From contig CM022671.1 of NCBI GenBank assembly GCA_012295275.1, forward strand, positions 13,086,678 to 13,150,677: 64,000 nt of DNA, in the 5' to 3' direction. The notes beneath the pieces are model-generated. The model had not been told where the DNA came from. It ran no database searches and saw nothing but the letters and a program-made list of their open reading frames with translations. The translations under genes were made by a program, and so were the position numbers. This stretch comes from Chrysomallon squamiferum. Lineage: Eukaryota; Mollusca; Gastropoda; Neomphalida; Peltospiridae. Below, one piece after another: positions 13,048-26,725 of this stretch (position 1 is its first letter; each line of letters opens with the position of its first letter).

Positions 13048-16000
13048 TAGAACAAACAGAAAACTGAAATTGTTAAAGCTCTTTAACCTAATAAAATAGT
13101 CAAATGAAGTCAATTAATTTTAGGTGGTGGATTTCTAATGTAATATTTTAATGTAGATTTGCAGTTAAATGAAAATGACACTTGAAAATTAATTATTTGT
13201 GTAATGACATTTCAAGATATTTATTGTTAAAGATTTTAGTCATAAATAAAGTAACTTTTCTCTAATGATGATAGAAAAAAGGAAACCCACATAATGTGTG
13301 TAGTTCCATCCTAGGACATATCATAATCATAATCACCATCATTATTTATTATTATTATTATTTCTTTGTGAACAGAAGAAAAAATTAAATTTGTTTTAAA
13401 ATATATCAACAGTTAGATAAGTGTTAAACATAAGTAGTTTGTGAGGCAGAGATTATGTCCATGAAAAGCATGTCTGAGCTATTTTCTTAATGGAACATGC
13501 CAAACCTTATCCATACCATAATCAGATGAATTACAGTCATCTACCAGCATGCTTAAAGATTTACTGTATACATAGGTTGTTAAAAATGAACCATGTTATT
13601 CCCTGTTGATCATAACAATTAAGTTACAGTGCCATAGGTTAAACCCACTGTAAGAAGAAGCCACCTGCAATAATCTGGTTTATAACAACCCTGCAGATTT
13701 AAATGCAGTAAAATGTTGTTGTTGTTTATGAAAGATGCATGAAGAAGAACAACTTTTCTGTGATCTAAGACCTTCTGTTGTTGATAATATCTGGCAGCTT
13801 TTATTTAATTACCAGAAAAGATCTGAATTTTTTCTTCCAAGTATCTTTTTTATGTTTTAAAAAGAGATTTAATATGAACTCTCCAAAATCAAAATATTTA
13901 AAAAAATTCAACAGAACAGACAGTATTGTAGTCTTAGTAATGTTAGTGTTTTCACCTTGTACAAAAATCTGATATTTTATGAAATAAATGATTATGAAAA
14001 TCATGTTTTTATTTGTAGCTAACCTTTCACTAAATTCAACAGTCTTGAAAATAGTAATACAAAAAGAGTGTTAAATATTTTTAATAATATCAACTGAAAT
14101 ACACTGAATGTTTTGTTTTTATTTATTTATTTATTTATTTATTTATGTTTTATCAGTTCTTTTTACTTTTAACCAGAAAACAAAGAAATGTATATATTTT
14201 TGTTGCTGTATTCATCCATTTCAAGAAAAGAAAAATTTAATTGAAAGGAAAGAAGAAAAACAACCTAATTAAAAAAGGTAAATACCTTTTCTCATTTTTA
14301 TTTTTATTTTTTTTTATTTTATTTGCATTTTCATGATCAAAAAGAAAAAAAGATTTGTAGTTTTGAATTTTTGAATTTCAGTTTTATTCACTTTAATTTT
14401 TCTTTTTGCTTCTGTTTTCTATTTTTTTTATATGCTTTACTGTATCATTTTAAGTTTAAATTTATAATTACATTACTTCAGGTAATTCATGAAAAAGAAA
14501 ACAAAAACAATAAAATAACCCAAAAATAAATTGTATGGCATGAATGTCATGAGTTATTTATTGTATTGAAACAAGGAGTTAAAGTTTGAATAATGACACA
14601 TCTGATGACAATCAGAATACACTATCTTGTAGTTGAGATGGTGAAAAAAGACATTGAATTCTTATCACAATGATTAAATTCCGTTCACCATTTGGTTGCA
14701 ACATCGTGGATTGTTTTTCTATTCAAAAAATCTATCTCAGATAAATTTAGCACTTCAAAGACTCCAAATAAGATGTTCCAATATGATTATTTTTTTTTTT
14801 TTTATAACATTTCACAAATCATTATTTGACATACTAGAAATATTTGGTAAGGAAAATAAAACATTTTACTTTTTAAAACTGTCTTTAATTTGTTGTAAAT
14901 AAAACTCATAACCTGGAAAGAAACTACAGAAAATACTTGGTTAGCAGTTTAATTCCTCTAAACTACTTATTTTATTATTTTTTTAAATATGTTGTAAATA
15001 AAACTATATTTGATATGTTTGAAATAATCCTGGTAAAGAATTTCATTCTTTGTTTGTTTTTTAATTCTTATTTGATTTCATGGATACTCTGTTTTCTTAT
15101 ATTGCTATTTTTAATTACAGTATACTGGTTACACTATACATACAAGTTTGATGTTTTACTCATCGGGCCATTTTCTTGTATAGCATTTGGTAACAAGTTG
15201 TAATAATGACAAGAAAAAAATTATATTGATATCTAAGAAGGGAATTTTAAAAATTTTAATGTAACTTTAATAAAATAGTCACAGTATTGCATCAATTCTA
15301 ATATGATTAGAAAAAGATATTTGGTTCCATTGACAACAAATAATTAATAGTTATATAGTTTGTTTTTTCTTGTTGCTATTTTTTGTAGGATGAGGGTAAT
15401 TTGATGTATGTTTTTAAAAGAGTCATTGTGTTTAGAAAAAAATATGTGTATAGACTAACTAAAAAGTATATAATGTTACTTATGAATTGTGTTCTTAGCT
15501 TAACTTGATGCAACTTTTTAAAGACAGCACTATATCATATTTCTGTTTTGTTTAGGAAAATATGTCCAATGGATCAACAAGTAATTAATATTATTATTTA
15601 TTTTCTACTATATTTCAAATGATTTTGTCCACAAATATTCTGCCATTAAATATGCATACTGTAAAATTTTAAATTATTGTTGTACTTTTATTAACATATT
15701 TTATTAAACTGAAGAGACCAACTTATTTTAAATTTATTGGCTATTAAATAAAAACTAATCTGTCTGTGGTATTGTTATTAAAAACATTGCAAATGATTTC
15801 TTTCAAATCTGCAACCTTACAAACAGTTTTTAAACAATATTAATTTATGTTACATCTATGTCATTACCTCAGATATATTTGGCTAGTTACTTGGTCAAAA
15901 GTAAAAAAAAAATTATTAAAAACTTATATTAAAAGAAACCTGTAAAGTTTTTTTAAATATTTTATTTATTTAAAAAAAATGTTTTATTTTAAATCTATAT

Positions 16001-17860
16001 TACTAATACTGCTTGTTGTTGTTAAACAATTATTAGGCAAGCATTTAAAAAAAGAATAGTTATAATACTACTACTACTATTACATTAGCTAATAATAATA
16101 ATAATGAATACAATTTTTTTTAAAGTTCATAAAATCTACTCCACAAATAATGTTTCTTTATCTTTGAAGGAAATTCCTTGTTATTTCAGATTACATCAAA
16201 ACACATTAACAGCTGGCTTTTTCTGGTTTCTTTTTCATAAGATAATACATGGCAGTCATTTCTCACCATGAAGTTAGAATTTTGAACTGCTGTATATCAG
16301 CTATTTGAATTGTTTGATGACATTTACTTATATTTATTCTATATCAGCCATTTCGAAGGTTCTCTACCATATATTTACAGTATTGTATCTAAAACATAAT
16401 AATAATAGAACATGGAATAGTCTTTAAAATTAACCTGATCACCATAAAATTTAACTTCTGATGGAGAGAATGGGAAATGAAAATGAAATGTTTGTCATCA
16501 TTTTCCTTGATCATGAAGGAAACGGCTATTAAATTATATTTGTCCATACCATCTAAGATTGACAGATCATGTAACTGTAATGTTTGATTAGGTAACTTGA
16601 GCATGCAGCCAGGTGGCCAGTATTTGTTCACATCAATGTTGTTAACCATTCTATGTGCTCTGCAAGTCGCACAGACAGCAAACAAATGGGATATATTTTT
16701 GTGTTGTGGAGAAATTTAGTTTCAAATCATTATTCTTTTCTTTAATGTTTTAACTGACAGGCTGCCTTAAAGATAAAATAATGCAATGTTTAGAAACTGT
16801 CAGAATTGAGCTTTGCATATGATAAACAGTTCAGTTGTCTTAAGATCATATACAATGGAGCAAAATTATTTTATTTAAATTTTTTCAGAATTAGTTGATC
16901 ATAAAATACTGTCACAAATATTAATGTTCTTAAATACCATGTCACTCTTTAAGTGTTTTTCCTTCTCTGCATTTTTATCAATAAATGGCATCAATTAATC
17001 TAAACTCATTCTTTTTTAATTTGTTCAAATGACAGTTCCTCTATCTGTCCATCTGTATGTTCATCAATCCATACATATCTGCCTATTGATACATCTATCA
17101 GTTATTTCAATAATTCATCCATTTACCAAATGAAACACAAATGAACAGATTTTCATATTTTGTTTTATCTTTAAAATTAAAAAAATACCATACACTCGAT
17201 ATATATCAATATTGTGCACTCTTAATAATTATATAAATTTTACTTTCATTAATATATGTATATAGATACATTCAGAAATTCAAACATTCAGACATGAACA
17301 AAGACAGAGAAGCAATTTTCAAATTTAATGAAAGCCATCAACACCAAAGTACATAAAACCTATGACCTATGACTACAAAGAATTGTGGTAGAATTTTATG
17401 CCATTACTTTAATCATACAACACTTCCATGGAGGAAATTCGTTTGAAACAAATTGATATTTGTTTGCACACTTGTTGCTGGATTGATTGATATAATCATG
17501 TATCCAGCAGGTTGTTATTAATCTATGACTGCAAACTCTGGTAATTTGTCTCACACTGGAAATTGCCTTTAGTTGTGTTAAGACACTTGTCCAGTGATAC
17601 CTGGTTATATGGTGATATCATTCTTTCATCTGATCAAACTTTCAAAGCTGTCCATCTGTTCAGTAATGCTTTAGTTACTGGTTTTGCTGAATGTTTATCA
17701 TCTGTCTGTCTGACTATGTGTTAATTCATATTTTAACAAACGATTATTGTATAACTTAACTGGTGCTTTGGTAGGATGTATTGTTGACGTATCTGCTGTG
17801 GCCTTGTTATAACTAGCCTAGTTCTCAAATAGTAGATTAATCAGACCAGATGTTTTTGAA
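13048..17860. other. AT-rich non-coding stretch
   Basis: No gene recognised. Contents include an ATT/ATC microsatellite at 13321-13363, (TTTA)n at 14117-14146 and several T-rich runs. The short frames at 14323-14529 and 14937-15203 are F/L/I-rich translations of T-rich DNA. Confidence 0.65.
14117..14146 (+). repeat. (TTTA)n microsatellite
   Basis: About seven tandem TTTA units with no interruption. Confidence 0.9.
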
Positions 17861-17867
17861 ATATGGT

Positions 17868-18075
17868 CCTCAAAATGTTTGTCATTTTATCAAAAAAATG
17901 GGCATGAGTGCCATTTTTAGACCCTGAAATCATGGTAACTGGTAGGTTAATTGTGATGAAATGGGTATCACTGGAAAACGTGATAAGCATTCCAAATCTG
18001 TTATTTTCATGATGGGCTAACTTTTGCCATCTTTTGACCTTTTGTTTGACTTTGCAAGCTGTCTGTCCTTGAAAA
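17868..18075. repeat. Possible diverged relative of the 8.66-kb interspersed repeat
   Basis: The two loci share, in the same order, GGTAT, a GAAAA.GT.AT motif, GATTCCAAATCTG (here CATTCCAAATCTG) and CTTTTGACCTTT-like words. Much of the rest is diverged or deleted. The overlapping open frames on both strands here show no known domain. Homology was judged by eye. Confidence 0.45.
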
Positions 18076-19458
18076 TATCTGAATTCAAAATTAAACTCCA
18101 TGATGTATTCTACAACATACAAAAATATTTTTATTTTAGTTGTAAAATACACTTAAAGTGGATGTACCTGACCAAAATAGTGACATTAATTTCATTTATC
18201 CTTCTACATATATAAAGAAATCCCTGTCAGATGTGTTTTTGTTGAGTTTTTAATCAGTGTGTGGTTTCACTGAGATGACAGATAGATATTCCAAATGTTC
18301 CAACAGTTTGTGTGTTCTTCTGCTCCACTGACTACAATCAACTTTCCAATTTATTATATCTGATGTAGAACTTGTTTTTCTTTTATTTCACAAATTTACT
18401 GTTTCACCTGCATGTTAGGCTGGCAGTTTTATGTCTGTCTTTTCTGTCTTCATAAATCACATCACATGCTAAAATTCTTTAATTTTTGCAGGACATTTGT
18501 TGTGTATTTTTTTATAACCAGAATTTGGTTATTATGCATAATAAAAGAACTTATTTATGATGATGTATTATTACATTTATTTATGTTTGTCATAAATCAC
18601 ACAATTTGAAACTTTTTTTTTCAATTTAAATAATTTTAAAGGATCTAATAATAAACAACACATACACACACACACACATATAGACAAAAACACACAAAAT
18701 AAAAGTAGTCACCAAGTTGGAACATACTAGTTTATATTATTATAATACAACAAAATGGATATACACATGCATACAAAAATATACACACATGTATACTCAT
18801 AAATGCACAAACAGACATAATATATAAACAATTACTCCTACATATATGAATAAGAAGACATTTAAAAAATTAATGTAAAGCTGTTGCAAAGAACTTCTAA
18901 AATTCCATTAAAATGATACAGTATAAGTCTATAATATTATTTCCAATTTACCAGCATCCTTATTACACACTGACTAGACACCATTATAACTTGCTTATTG
19001 TCACTGACAAACAAGTTATATTACACTAGTGGACAATGAGTTTCTGTAGCTACAAGAATGTCATCTTTCATTTCACTATCTTGCACTATGTTACAACTGG
19101 CTGGTTGGAGTGTGTTAATGATAAATTATTGCAAAACGGCAAGCAGTATGACTACAGTGTATAGAGAATATACAGTGTGTGTCTTTTGCCAGAGCTGAGA
19201 AATTCATTTGCAGGCTAACTGAAACATTCTGATTATTCTTCTGCTTTTACAAGTAACACACATGTGTGACTTACTGCAGTGACTGCCAGACTTACAGTTG
19301 GTTGCCATGGCACCACCACAGGTAATCAATTTGTCTTTTTTTTAATTAATGAATGCTGGTGGTTTTGCTCTTTTGTTATTTGATTACATTTTTATATTAA
19401 TATGATTATCTGTGGTGTTCTGTTATTAATAGTTAAATGTGTATGTGTATTAGTTTTT

Positions 19459-19487
19459 ATTACTATTACTATTACTATTACTATTAC

Positions 19488-19540
<53 letters not shown>

Positions 19541-19551
19541 TTATTATTATT
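19459..19551 (+). repeat. (ACTATT)n-(ATT)n microsatellite
   Basis: ACTATT hexamers lead into a long ATT tract. It encodes the poly-isoleucine frame seen at 19402-19611, which is therefore not a gene. Confidence 0.93.
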
Positions 19552-20682
19552 CACCTTCTTCAGCATTCATTTAATTATGTTTATTTTATGGATAATGTAC
19601 ATTCCCAATAAAATTATATATTTAAAAAATCAACAGTAATACATATTTTTAGTATTAGAGACATAGAACTGTTCTTATTCCCAAATATATATAATAAATA
19701 ATAAAACTAAAATTCAGATAGTAGTCATTCAAATACTTGACATATTGTGCTGAATCTGATCAGAAATAAACGTTGCTATAATTCATTTTCAAATCATACT
19801 TTCTGTGCCTTCTTATAAAATTTATAATGCTGAAACAGGCTGATAAAATGAGGAATCATTAAGGTACAGATTTTATAAATAATTAATACTGTACCCATTT
19901 TGTAAAATTATTTATTTATTTTTACCTAAATTAAAACTGTATTAAGTAAGAAGTGAATTGCATATGAAAATTTGCTATTATTTGTGGAATATGTTTCTGT
20001 TAGGTGTTGTATTTTTATGTGCAACTTAAATGTGGATTTAACTTTATAACAGTCTAATCAAAGTAACTTTTTGATACAGGATTCTGACAGTTAAGAAATT
20101 ATTTGACTTAAATAAATGAATTTCAACATTGTATTCAAGCATATGATTTTATATTTTAAACTTTTGAAATGATCATAAGTTCATATTTTTAAACAGCTAC
20201 ATCTCTAATGTATTATCTTGAGCCTGGACATTTAAACTTTGTCATTCAAATTAAAACAATTTTACAATACATAGCTTTTTCATTTGAATGAATGTTTGAT
20301 TTGGCTATTGGGGGTCAAACCAAAGGTTTATACTGAGATATAAGCAAAGCCTCTTGCTTGGTAGGTAAAATGAAAAACAAATTGGAGTCCATTGAGCTGC
20401 CAGCAAGCAAATTATCTCAGTGTACTGGCAAAATCTGGTTTAATTTTCCATGAACTTCCCAAAATGCATCTGTCACATGTAGATTGTTTTGTGATAAATG
20501 GAATTGAGTACAAATGAAAGTTAAAGGACACAGAAGCACTAAATGTGATTGATAAATCAGATGCCTGTCTTTCTCCTGTCTTGCCTGTTATTTCAGACCC
20601 ATCGATTCTCTATTTTTAAAAAGAAAAATCTCCTGTTATTGCTATGCACAGTGGCCATATTTAAACAGTGAAAATATTCCAG

Positions 20683-20866
20683 TTATTATTATTATTATAA
20701 TTATTATTATTATTATTAGAAGTAATAGTTCTAGTAGTAGGAGGAGTAGTAGTAATCGCAAAGAGTGGTAGTCATAGTAGTATTTTTAAAGTTACACTTT
20801 ATTATTAGTAAAACTGTTGTAACAGTATAGTAGTAGCAGTAGTAGCAACAGCAATAGTAGTAGAAA
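20683..20866 (+). repeat. ATT tract followed by degenerate AGT-rich repeat
   Basis: A pure ATT/TTA run to about 20718 is followed by about 150 bp dominated by AGT, TAG and GTAGT words interrupted by unique sequence. It looks like an old, decaying trinucleotide array. Confidence 0.75.
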
Positions 20867-22232
20867 CTAAATTTTATTTATTTTGTTAATAATGAGATAT
20901 ATCATTTTAAATACTATAAGAATTTTATTTATATTTTGGTCTTTGTGAAAATCTAACTGCTTAATGAGATTAGCTTTATACTGTTTTAATACTGATTTGT
21001 GCATTCTGTTTGTTCGAGTGTATCTCTGTATGTTTTTCTATGTACTTACTGTCTCCATAGAGTGTTTTTCCTCAACAGCTGTTTACATTATTCTACTTAT
21101 AAATGCATTCTTCACAACATAATAAAATATTTATTTTTCTTATGGTATACCATTAATTTAGATATAATAAAAATATATTCTGTTGTCTGCAAGATACTTG
21201 TCACAGATTTGGTTACAGATATCAAAAGTTTTTTTTTTCTTTTTAATGTATATGTGTGCAGTGTGTGTTTGTATATCAGTAAGAGTTTTCAAAAACAGCA
21301 TAATAAAAATTATTTTATTCAAACAAAGAATTGTTATAGCATCATTAGATCTGTGATAAATCAAATAGATTAGTTTCGTTATTAATTTTTTAAGATATCA
21401 ATCAATTGTTAAGATTGTTTATGACATACAAAAATAAATTCTCATTAATCCAATTTATTGGCACAATTCAAGTTCTTAATTTCTTTTTTTTTTTATCTTT
21501 TTTTTTTTTCAGTTTATCTTTCAGTGTATAAGATTTATTTACACCTGTTCACAAGAAACGGTTAATGATTATAATTTATTTATGTGTTGGTTTTAACCTG
21601 TTAAGATTATACATTATGTAATATTGACATCATTTTGTTGCACCTAACTTAGCAAGTCAAAAATTTGTTGTTGCTGTATGCCTTCCATCCATTGCTGACT
21701 TATGCAGTGTAATTAATCTTCTGGCATGGACCATCCAAGCATTAAAAGAGAGTTCTGCAGGCACTAATATATGATAACATAGAACTGATGCAATATATAC
21801 ATTTTTTAAGGTTGTTAATTTGATAATTATCATTTGTTCCCAAATGGCTAACTTGCAGGACCTAATTTCTCTTTAATTACATCTAGATAATGGAAGTTAG
21901 AATCTCTTCTGTGATTTGGTACAGAATATTCAAGCAAACAGCCACTGCATTATAGGCACTATTGAAAGACAAATTGTTTTGGCCTGTAATATCAGAGTAA
22001 TGGAATTTAGATATTATAGTCAGTTCATAATTTGTTAAGAGTTTACTTTTGTGTCCAGCCATGCACATCTGGAGTAGTCAGTTTTAGAAGTTTAAAGTAA
22101 ATATTTTATTTATCGTTTATCTCAACCTTCTACCTTATCAAGATAACTTTCTATCCAATCTTAATTCAGTCTATTAATCATTCTTCTATCAGTTTGTTGA
22201 TTGATTCATGCAATATAGCAATCTGTCATCCA

Positions 22233-22260
<28 letters not shown>
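22233..22260 (+). repeat. (GT)n microsatellite
   Basis: Fourteen uninterrupted GT units. Confidence 0.95.
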
Positions 22261-22265
<5 letters not shown>

Positions 22266-23290
22266 TGTCTGTGATCTGTAAATATATCTTTCAACCAGTA
22301 ACATCCCAATCAAGCCTTTATTTATAATATGTTCCAACACATTACATTTTAGAAATTATTAACTATTATATAATTTATAGTTAAAATTAAGTTTTTAGAT
22401 AAATGTCTAAAAATAAGATTTTAATTTTTTTTCCCTTTTATTATAATATTTTAAAACTTTTCTGTCCTATATTTTGGACAGAAAATTAATTTGGTCTTAG
22501 AACCTGAATTAATAAAATGATATCTCAGGTGCTGTAAGAAATCTAAAATGAAATAACTCAGTAAATCTAGGGATTGGTCTATAGCTCTGTGATTAATGTT
22601 TATTTCTGAGTTACACAAGGTAGCAGGATTAAACTTCATCAGTATACACAGATAGCTATTTTCAGTTCTTTCTTGTGTTCTTTGATTACCTACCAACATC
22701 TTTGTTATATGTTGTCCTGATTTTATAAAGATGTGTAAAAAATATATTTCGCTGCTACATGATGAAATGCTAACAGCAGTTTTTCTCTCTTCATATATCA
22801 TCATATATATTTCATATTAATTAATTCATGCTCATTATATAATCTTACACTTCAGTATAAACTTTCATTGTCATACTACTGTTACTCTAATTTTAATATA
22901 AACTGATTGTACGAGCAGTATAAGTTGTTATTTCACAGGTTTTAGCTTAATAAGGTATCTGTCATTCTCTAAACCAGATGTAAAATAGAATAATAATTTT
23001 AAAAAGCTACATGAAAATAATCAATTCTGAAATTTAAATAAAAAATAGCAGTTATTAAAAGAAAGAAAAATTCTTGTTGTAATACTAAGCCCATTTTGAA
23101 AATAATTTCCAATCTGTTTCATGTGTTTTTTTCCTGACAGAGCCCAATGATAGTTCTGATTAATGCTTTTTGTTATTAGTCATTGTGAATATGTTGAGTT
23201 CTTCAGGAATTCATAAACAGTAGGTTATAATTATATTGATCCTAATACCTATATAATATACATATTATCACCCACTTGCTTTGTCAATTA

Positions 23291-23291
<1 letters not shown>

Positions 23292-23331
<40 letters not shown>
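23292..23331 (+). repeat. (CA)n microsatellite
   Basis: Twenty uninterrupted CA units followed by AAAA. Confidence 0.95.
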
Positions 23332-23337
<6 letters not shown>

Positions 23338-25342
23338 TAGTTTTGTTTCTTTTAAAATAAAATATAGGCCTAATTATCAAATAATTATTTTCCATATAAC
23401 TTTGTGTAAAAGAATTTATTAACATGTTTAAAGCATCAGATTCAGAATGTACACTATGTGAGATCAAGATGAAATGTCAAGAATTTTAATTTCCTGGAAT
23501 CACTTTTTAAGATTTAAATATCAGTAAGGCATAGGTCAGGTTAGAATTGTTATTTAAAAGTTTCCATTAGATTCCAGTTTTATTACTGATGGTGTGTTCA
23601 TTGTAATGGGTGTTTAATTACACATTGGCTATTAAAATTGAGATATTGCATTTCATATATCTCCAATTATCTATGTACAGTGAATGTATGTGAGCATATA
23701 CAGATATATTTAAATGGAAAAAAGAACAAAACTACATAAATATATTGTTTCATTCTTTATAAGTGATTCAATTAAAAGCTATTTTCTAGAATAACTGAAT
23801 TTACCAACGAAATATCTCAGTAGTAAAAATTCAGTAATATGATAAAAAGTAAACTATTTTCAGTTTTTAAATATGAACCTGGCATTGTGAACAATTTAGT
23901 ATTTCTTACTTTTGACTATTCCACTATAATAATAATAAAATATAACAAGTATATAAATAAATACTGTTTTTGGTCTTTCTGTGTCAAGCCATTATTTCAC
24001 TTCTGTTTTAGAAAAAGCTATAATGAAGCTGAATCTTGTGTGTGTATATACAAGATACATACATATATATATATACACCTTAATAATCAGAGAGCAGGTA
24101 AATCAAAGACTGGACAAGAAAATCAATATGCTCATATCCTGTAATCTCATCTGTTACACTGTAACCTTGTCACTCCAGAAGTTGTTGTTTTGGCATTACC
24201 ATGGTGATGGTCATCTATATCCAGTCCTTGTTACAGCCAGGAATAATTGATACAGCATCACTGATTTCAGTTGGAGAACAAAATACCTGGTGAAATCATC
24301 AAGAGCAGGAGATAATGATGTGCAGTATTAATTTTTATCTAATTACATATTATTATCCATCAGCCTTATGGTATAATGATTAATTTTTAGACTGGAATGA
24401 TCAAACCTTAGTACCATCTTTTATTTAAAGTTAATGGAAAAAGATTCATAATAACAACACTTCTCAATAACTAACATTCTAATATACTAATACGATGCTA
24501 GTCATGAACCATCATTTCTTGGCTTCTGAATAGTGTGACCAAATCAGATTTGCTTAAACTTTCAACACTAGCACATTTCAAATGATTGATATGTTGATTA
24601 ATTGACAGTGCTTACTAATGTTACTTGTCATAATACATTGTTTGTTAATGATATTTGTGGACAAGGTCATTCATAATTTATCTTTTTGTTTAAATAGATA
24701 CCATTTAAAAAAAAAATAATAAAAAAAGTTTTATCTCTTTGCAATATATTTTATAGTTTTCTAGGATATTATATTTTTACTTTCGATATTTTAAATCTTT
24801 TTAAAACTGTCTTTAAGACTTCAAAACAAGATTTATTTACAAAAGGAAACAACTTTCTGGCTCTTTTTTTGTTTTAGTTGTTCATACTATAAAATGGTTT
24901 AATTCCATTGACAGTCAGTTCAGTTTTCGAAATAAATCACTTTTGAATGTTTTCTCCATTATGTATCAGTGCCACAACCATTTCTGGAAAGTTATGATAT
25001 TATATAAATCAACTTAATTTTAAATTTAATGCATTGCTAAAACCAATTTTCTCAGTAATCTTTTTATAAACCATCCTGAATTTTTTTAATTAATAAATGG
25101 TTTCCATATGCAGTGCTTAAAAACAGTTATGAAAATGGTATAGTACTGAGCCAAATGGTACTGCATCTGAGAAGACCAGCTGATGTTATTTTGAAAATCT
25201 TTATCAGTCAGTCTTTTACAGATTCTGTCAAATTGTGCCATGAATTCTTATGACTGGTAAAATGCAAAAAATCCTAGCGATTGCACAAAACAATCAATTT
25301 GCACTTAAGCCCTTCCTAGCCTGAAAACATTCTTGTTTAAGA

Positions 25343-25396
25343 ATTATTTTTAAAATTTTTAGATGGAATATTATTTTTAAAATTTTTAGATGGAAT
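25343..25396 (+). repeat. Perfect 27-bp tandem duplication
   Basis: Two identical adjacent copies (25343-25369 and 25370-25396) of a unit that starts ATTATTTTTAAAA and ends AGATGGAAT. The identity suggests a recent slippage or repair duplication. Confidence 0.92.
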
Positions 25397-26697
25397 GATC
25401 ATATCTCTTGAGTTTAATAATAATAATAATAATATGAATGACTCAATGAAAAACTACAATGGAAGAACATAATTAAGTCATCTGATTAAAGTATGTTCCA
25501 CACCTTTTATTAGTTGTTATAGGGATCCTTCCTCCCAACAATGATTTTGAAGAAAAAGCAACAGGAGAAAATAAAATGTTCTTCTCCTAGCCAGAAAATT
25601 GTAAAATGTAAAATGAAAATTACTTTCTAAACTCATTTTAAACACTGAAAACACCAAATAATGCATTTGGGTAAGGAATTATTTGTTGTTTTCTCTTTAT
25701 TCCTTCTTCCCAATTCATGTTGCATGTTTGATCAATTGCATCACATAATTGTAAAGTAAAATATACAGGAAAAAACAATGAATTGATAAATTGTATTTTT
25801 GTTATGACATCCAACCCTGCTGAATTTTTTCATAATCAAACTAATGTAAGAATTTATATGTTATATGTTTAAATTCAAGACGATTCACTGATATTATCAT
25901 AGGGTATAGGTAAATAAATAGACCAAGTGAATTTTAAAAACAAAAAGTATAAAATTAATATCTGAAACATTAAATTTAATTAAATGGCATTCACTATGAC
26001 ACTAGTTTAGATGTTTTCAAAACTGGGAGTGAAGTGATGTTTACAATTGTTTCCAAAGTTTTTAGTCAGGCCTAAGTTTAGGACACTAAGAATGCATGCC
26101 ATGTCCACACTGCAAGCTAGTGCATAGAACTGTAAGAATGCACAGTACAATCTTAAGATAGCACAGATGAGCAAATCATGTGGAATATATACATTGCTTA
26201 TAATATTGTCAATAACCATTTAGGAAAAAATATGAATCTAAAAGCGTCAAAAATTAGACTTTAAAAATTAACTTGCAAATTCAGTAGTTAGAAAAAGATT
26301 TAGCAATGATCAAACAGCAACTGGTATCTAAAAGGATCAGCTAATGGTCAAGAAATAATCAAGATCAGATGACAGTCTTCACTTTTGAAAATCGGATGTC
26401 AAGAAATCTGTGTGCATTTGCACTGACTAATTACTATTGAATTTCAGCACATTATAATACAAACATGCTGAGTAGCATGTTGTCTACTGATCAGTTCTAT
26501 AATCAGACTTGGGGAACACCATGAGACAGGTTTTGAGTTACACACATCAGCCAGATCTAATCCTTCTTACCTGATTTCTAAAGATAATCCTGAAAGTACC
26601 AAGATGTGCATCCTTTAATGCATGCTTACTGTGTAATACATTTATTATTATTTAGAGAAGGAAATGTTTAAACAGTATATTTACACACTCACACACA

Positions 26698-26725
26698 ACA
26701 TACATACATACATACATACATACAT
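26698..26725 (+). repeat. (CATA)n microsatellite
   Basis: About seven tandem CATA units, preceded by a CA-rich segment. Confidence 0.9.

Noticed and set aside
19402-19611. 69-codon frame with poly-isoleucine/threonine
   Set aside because: It is a direct translation of the ACTATT/ATT microsatellite.
20999-21373. 124-codon plus-strand frame
   Set aside because: Composition is as expected from AT-rich DNA, it has no motif, and an opposing frame overlaps it.
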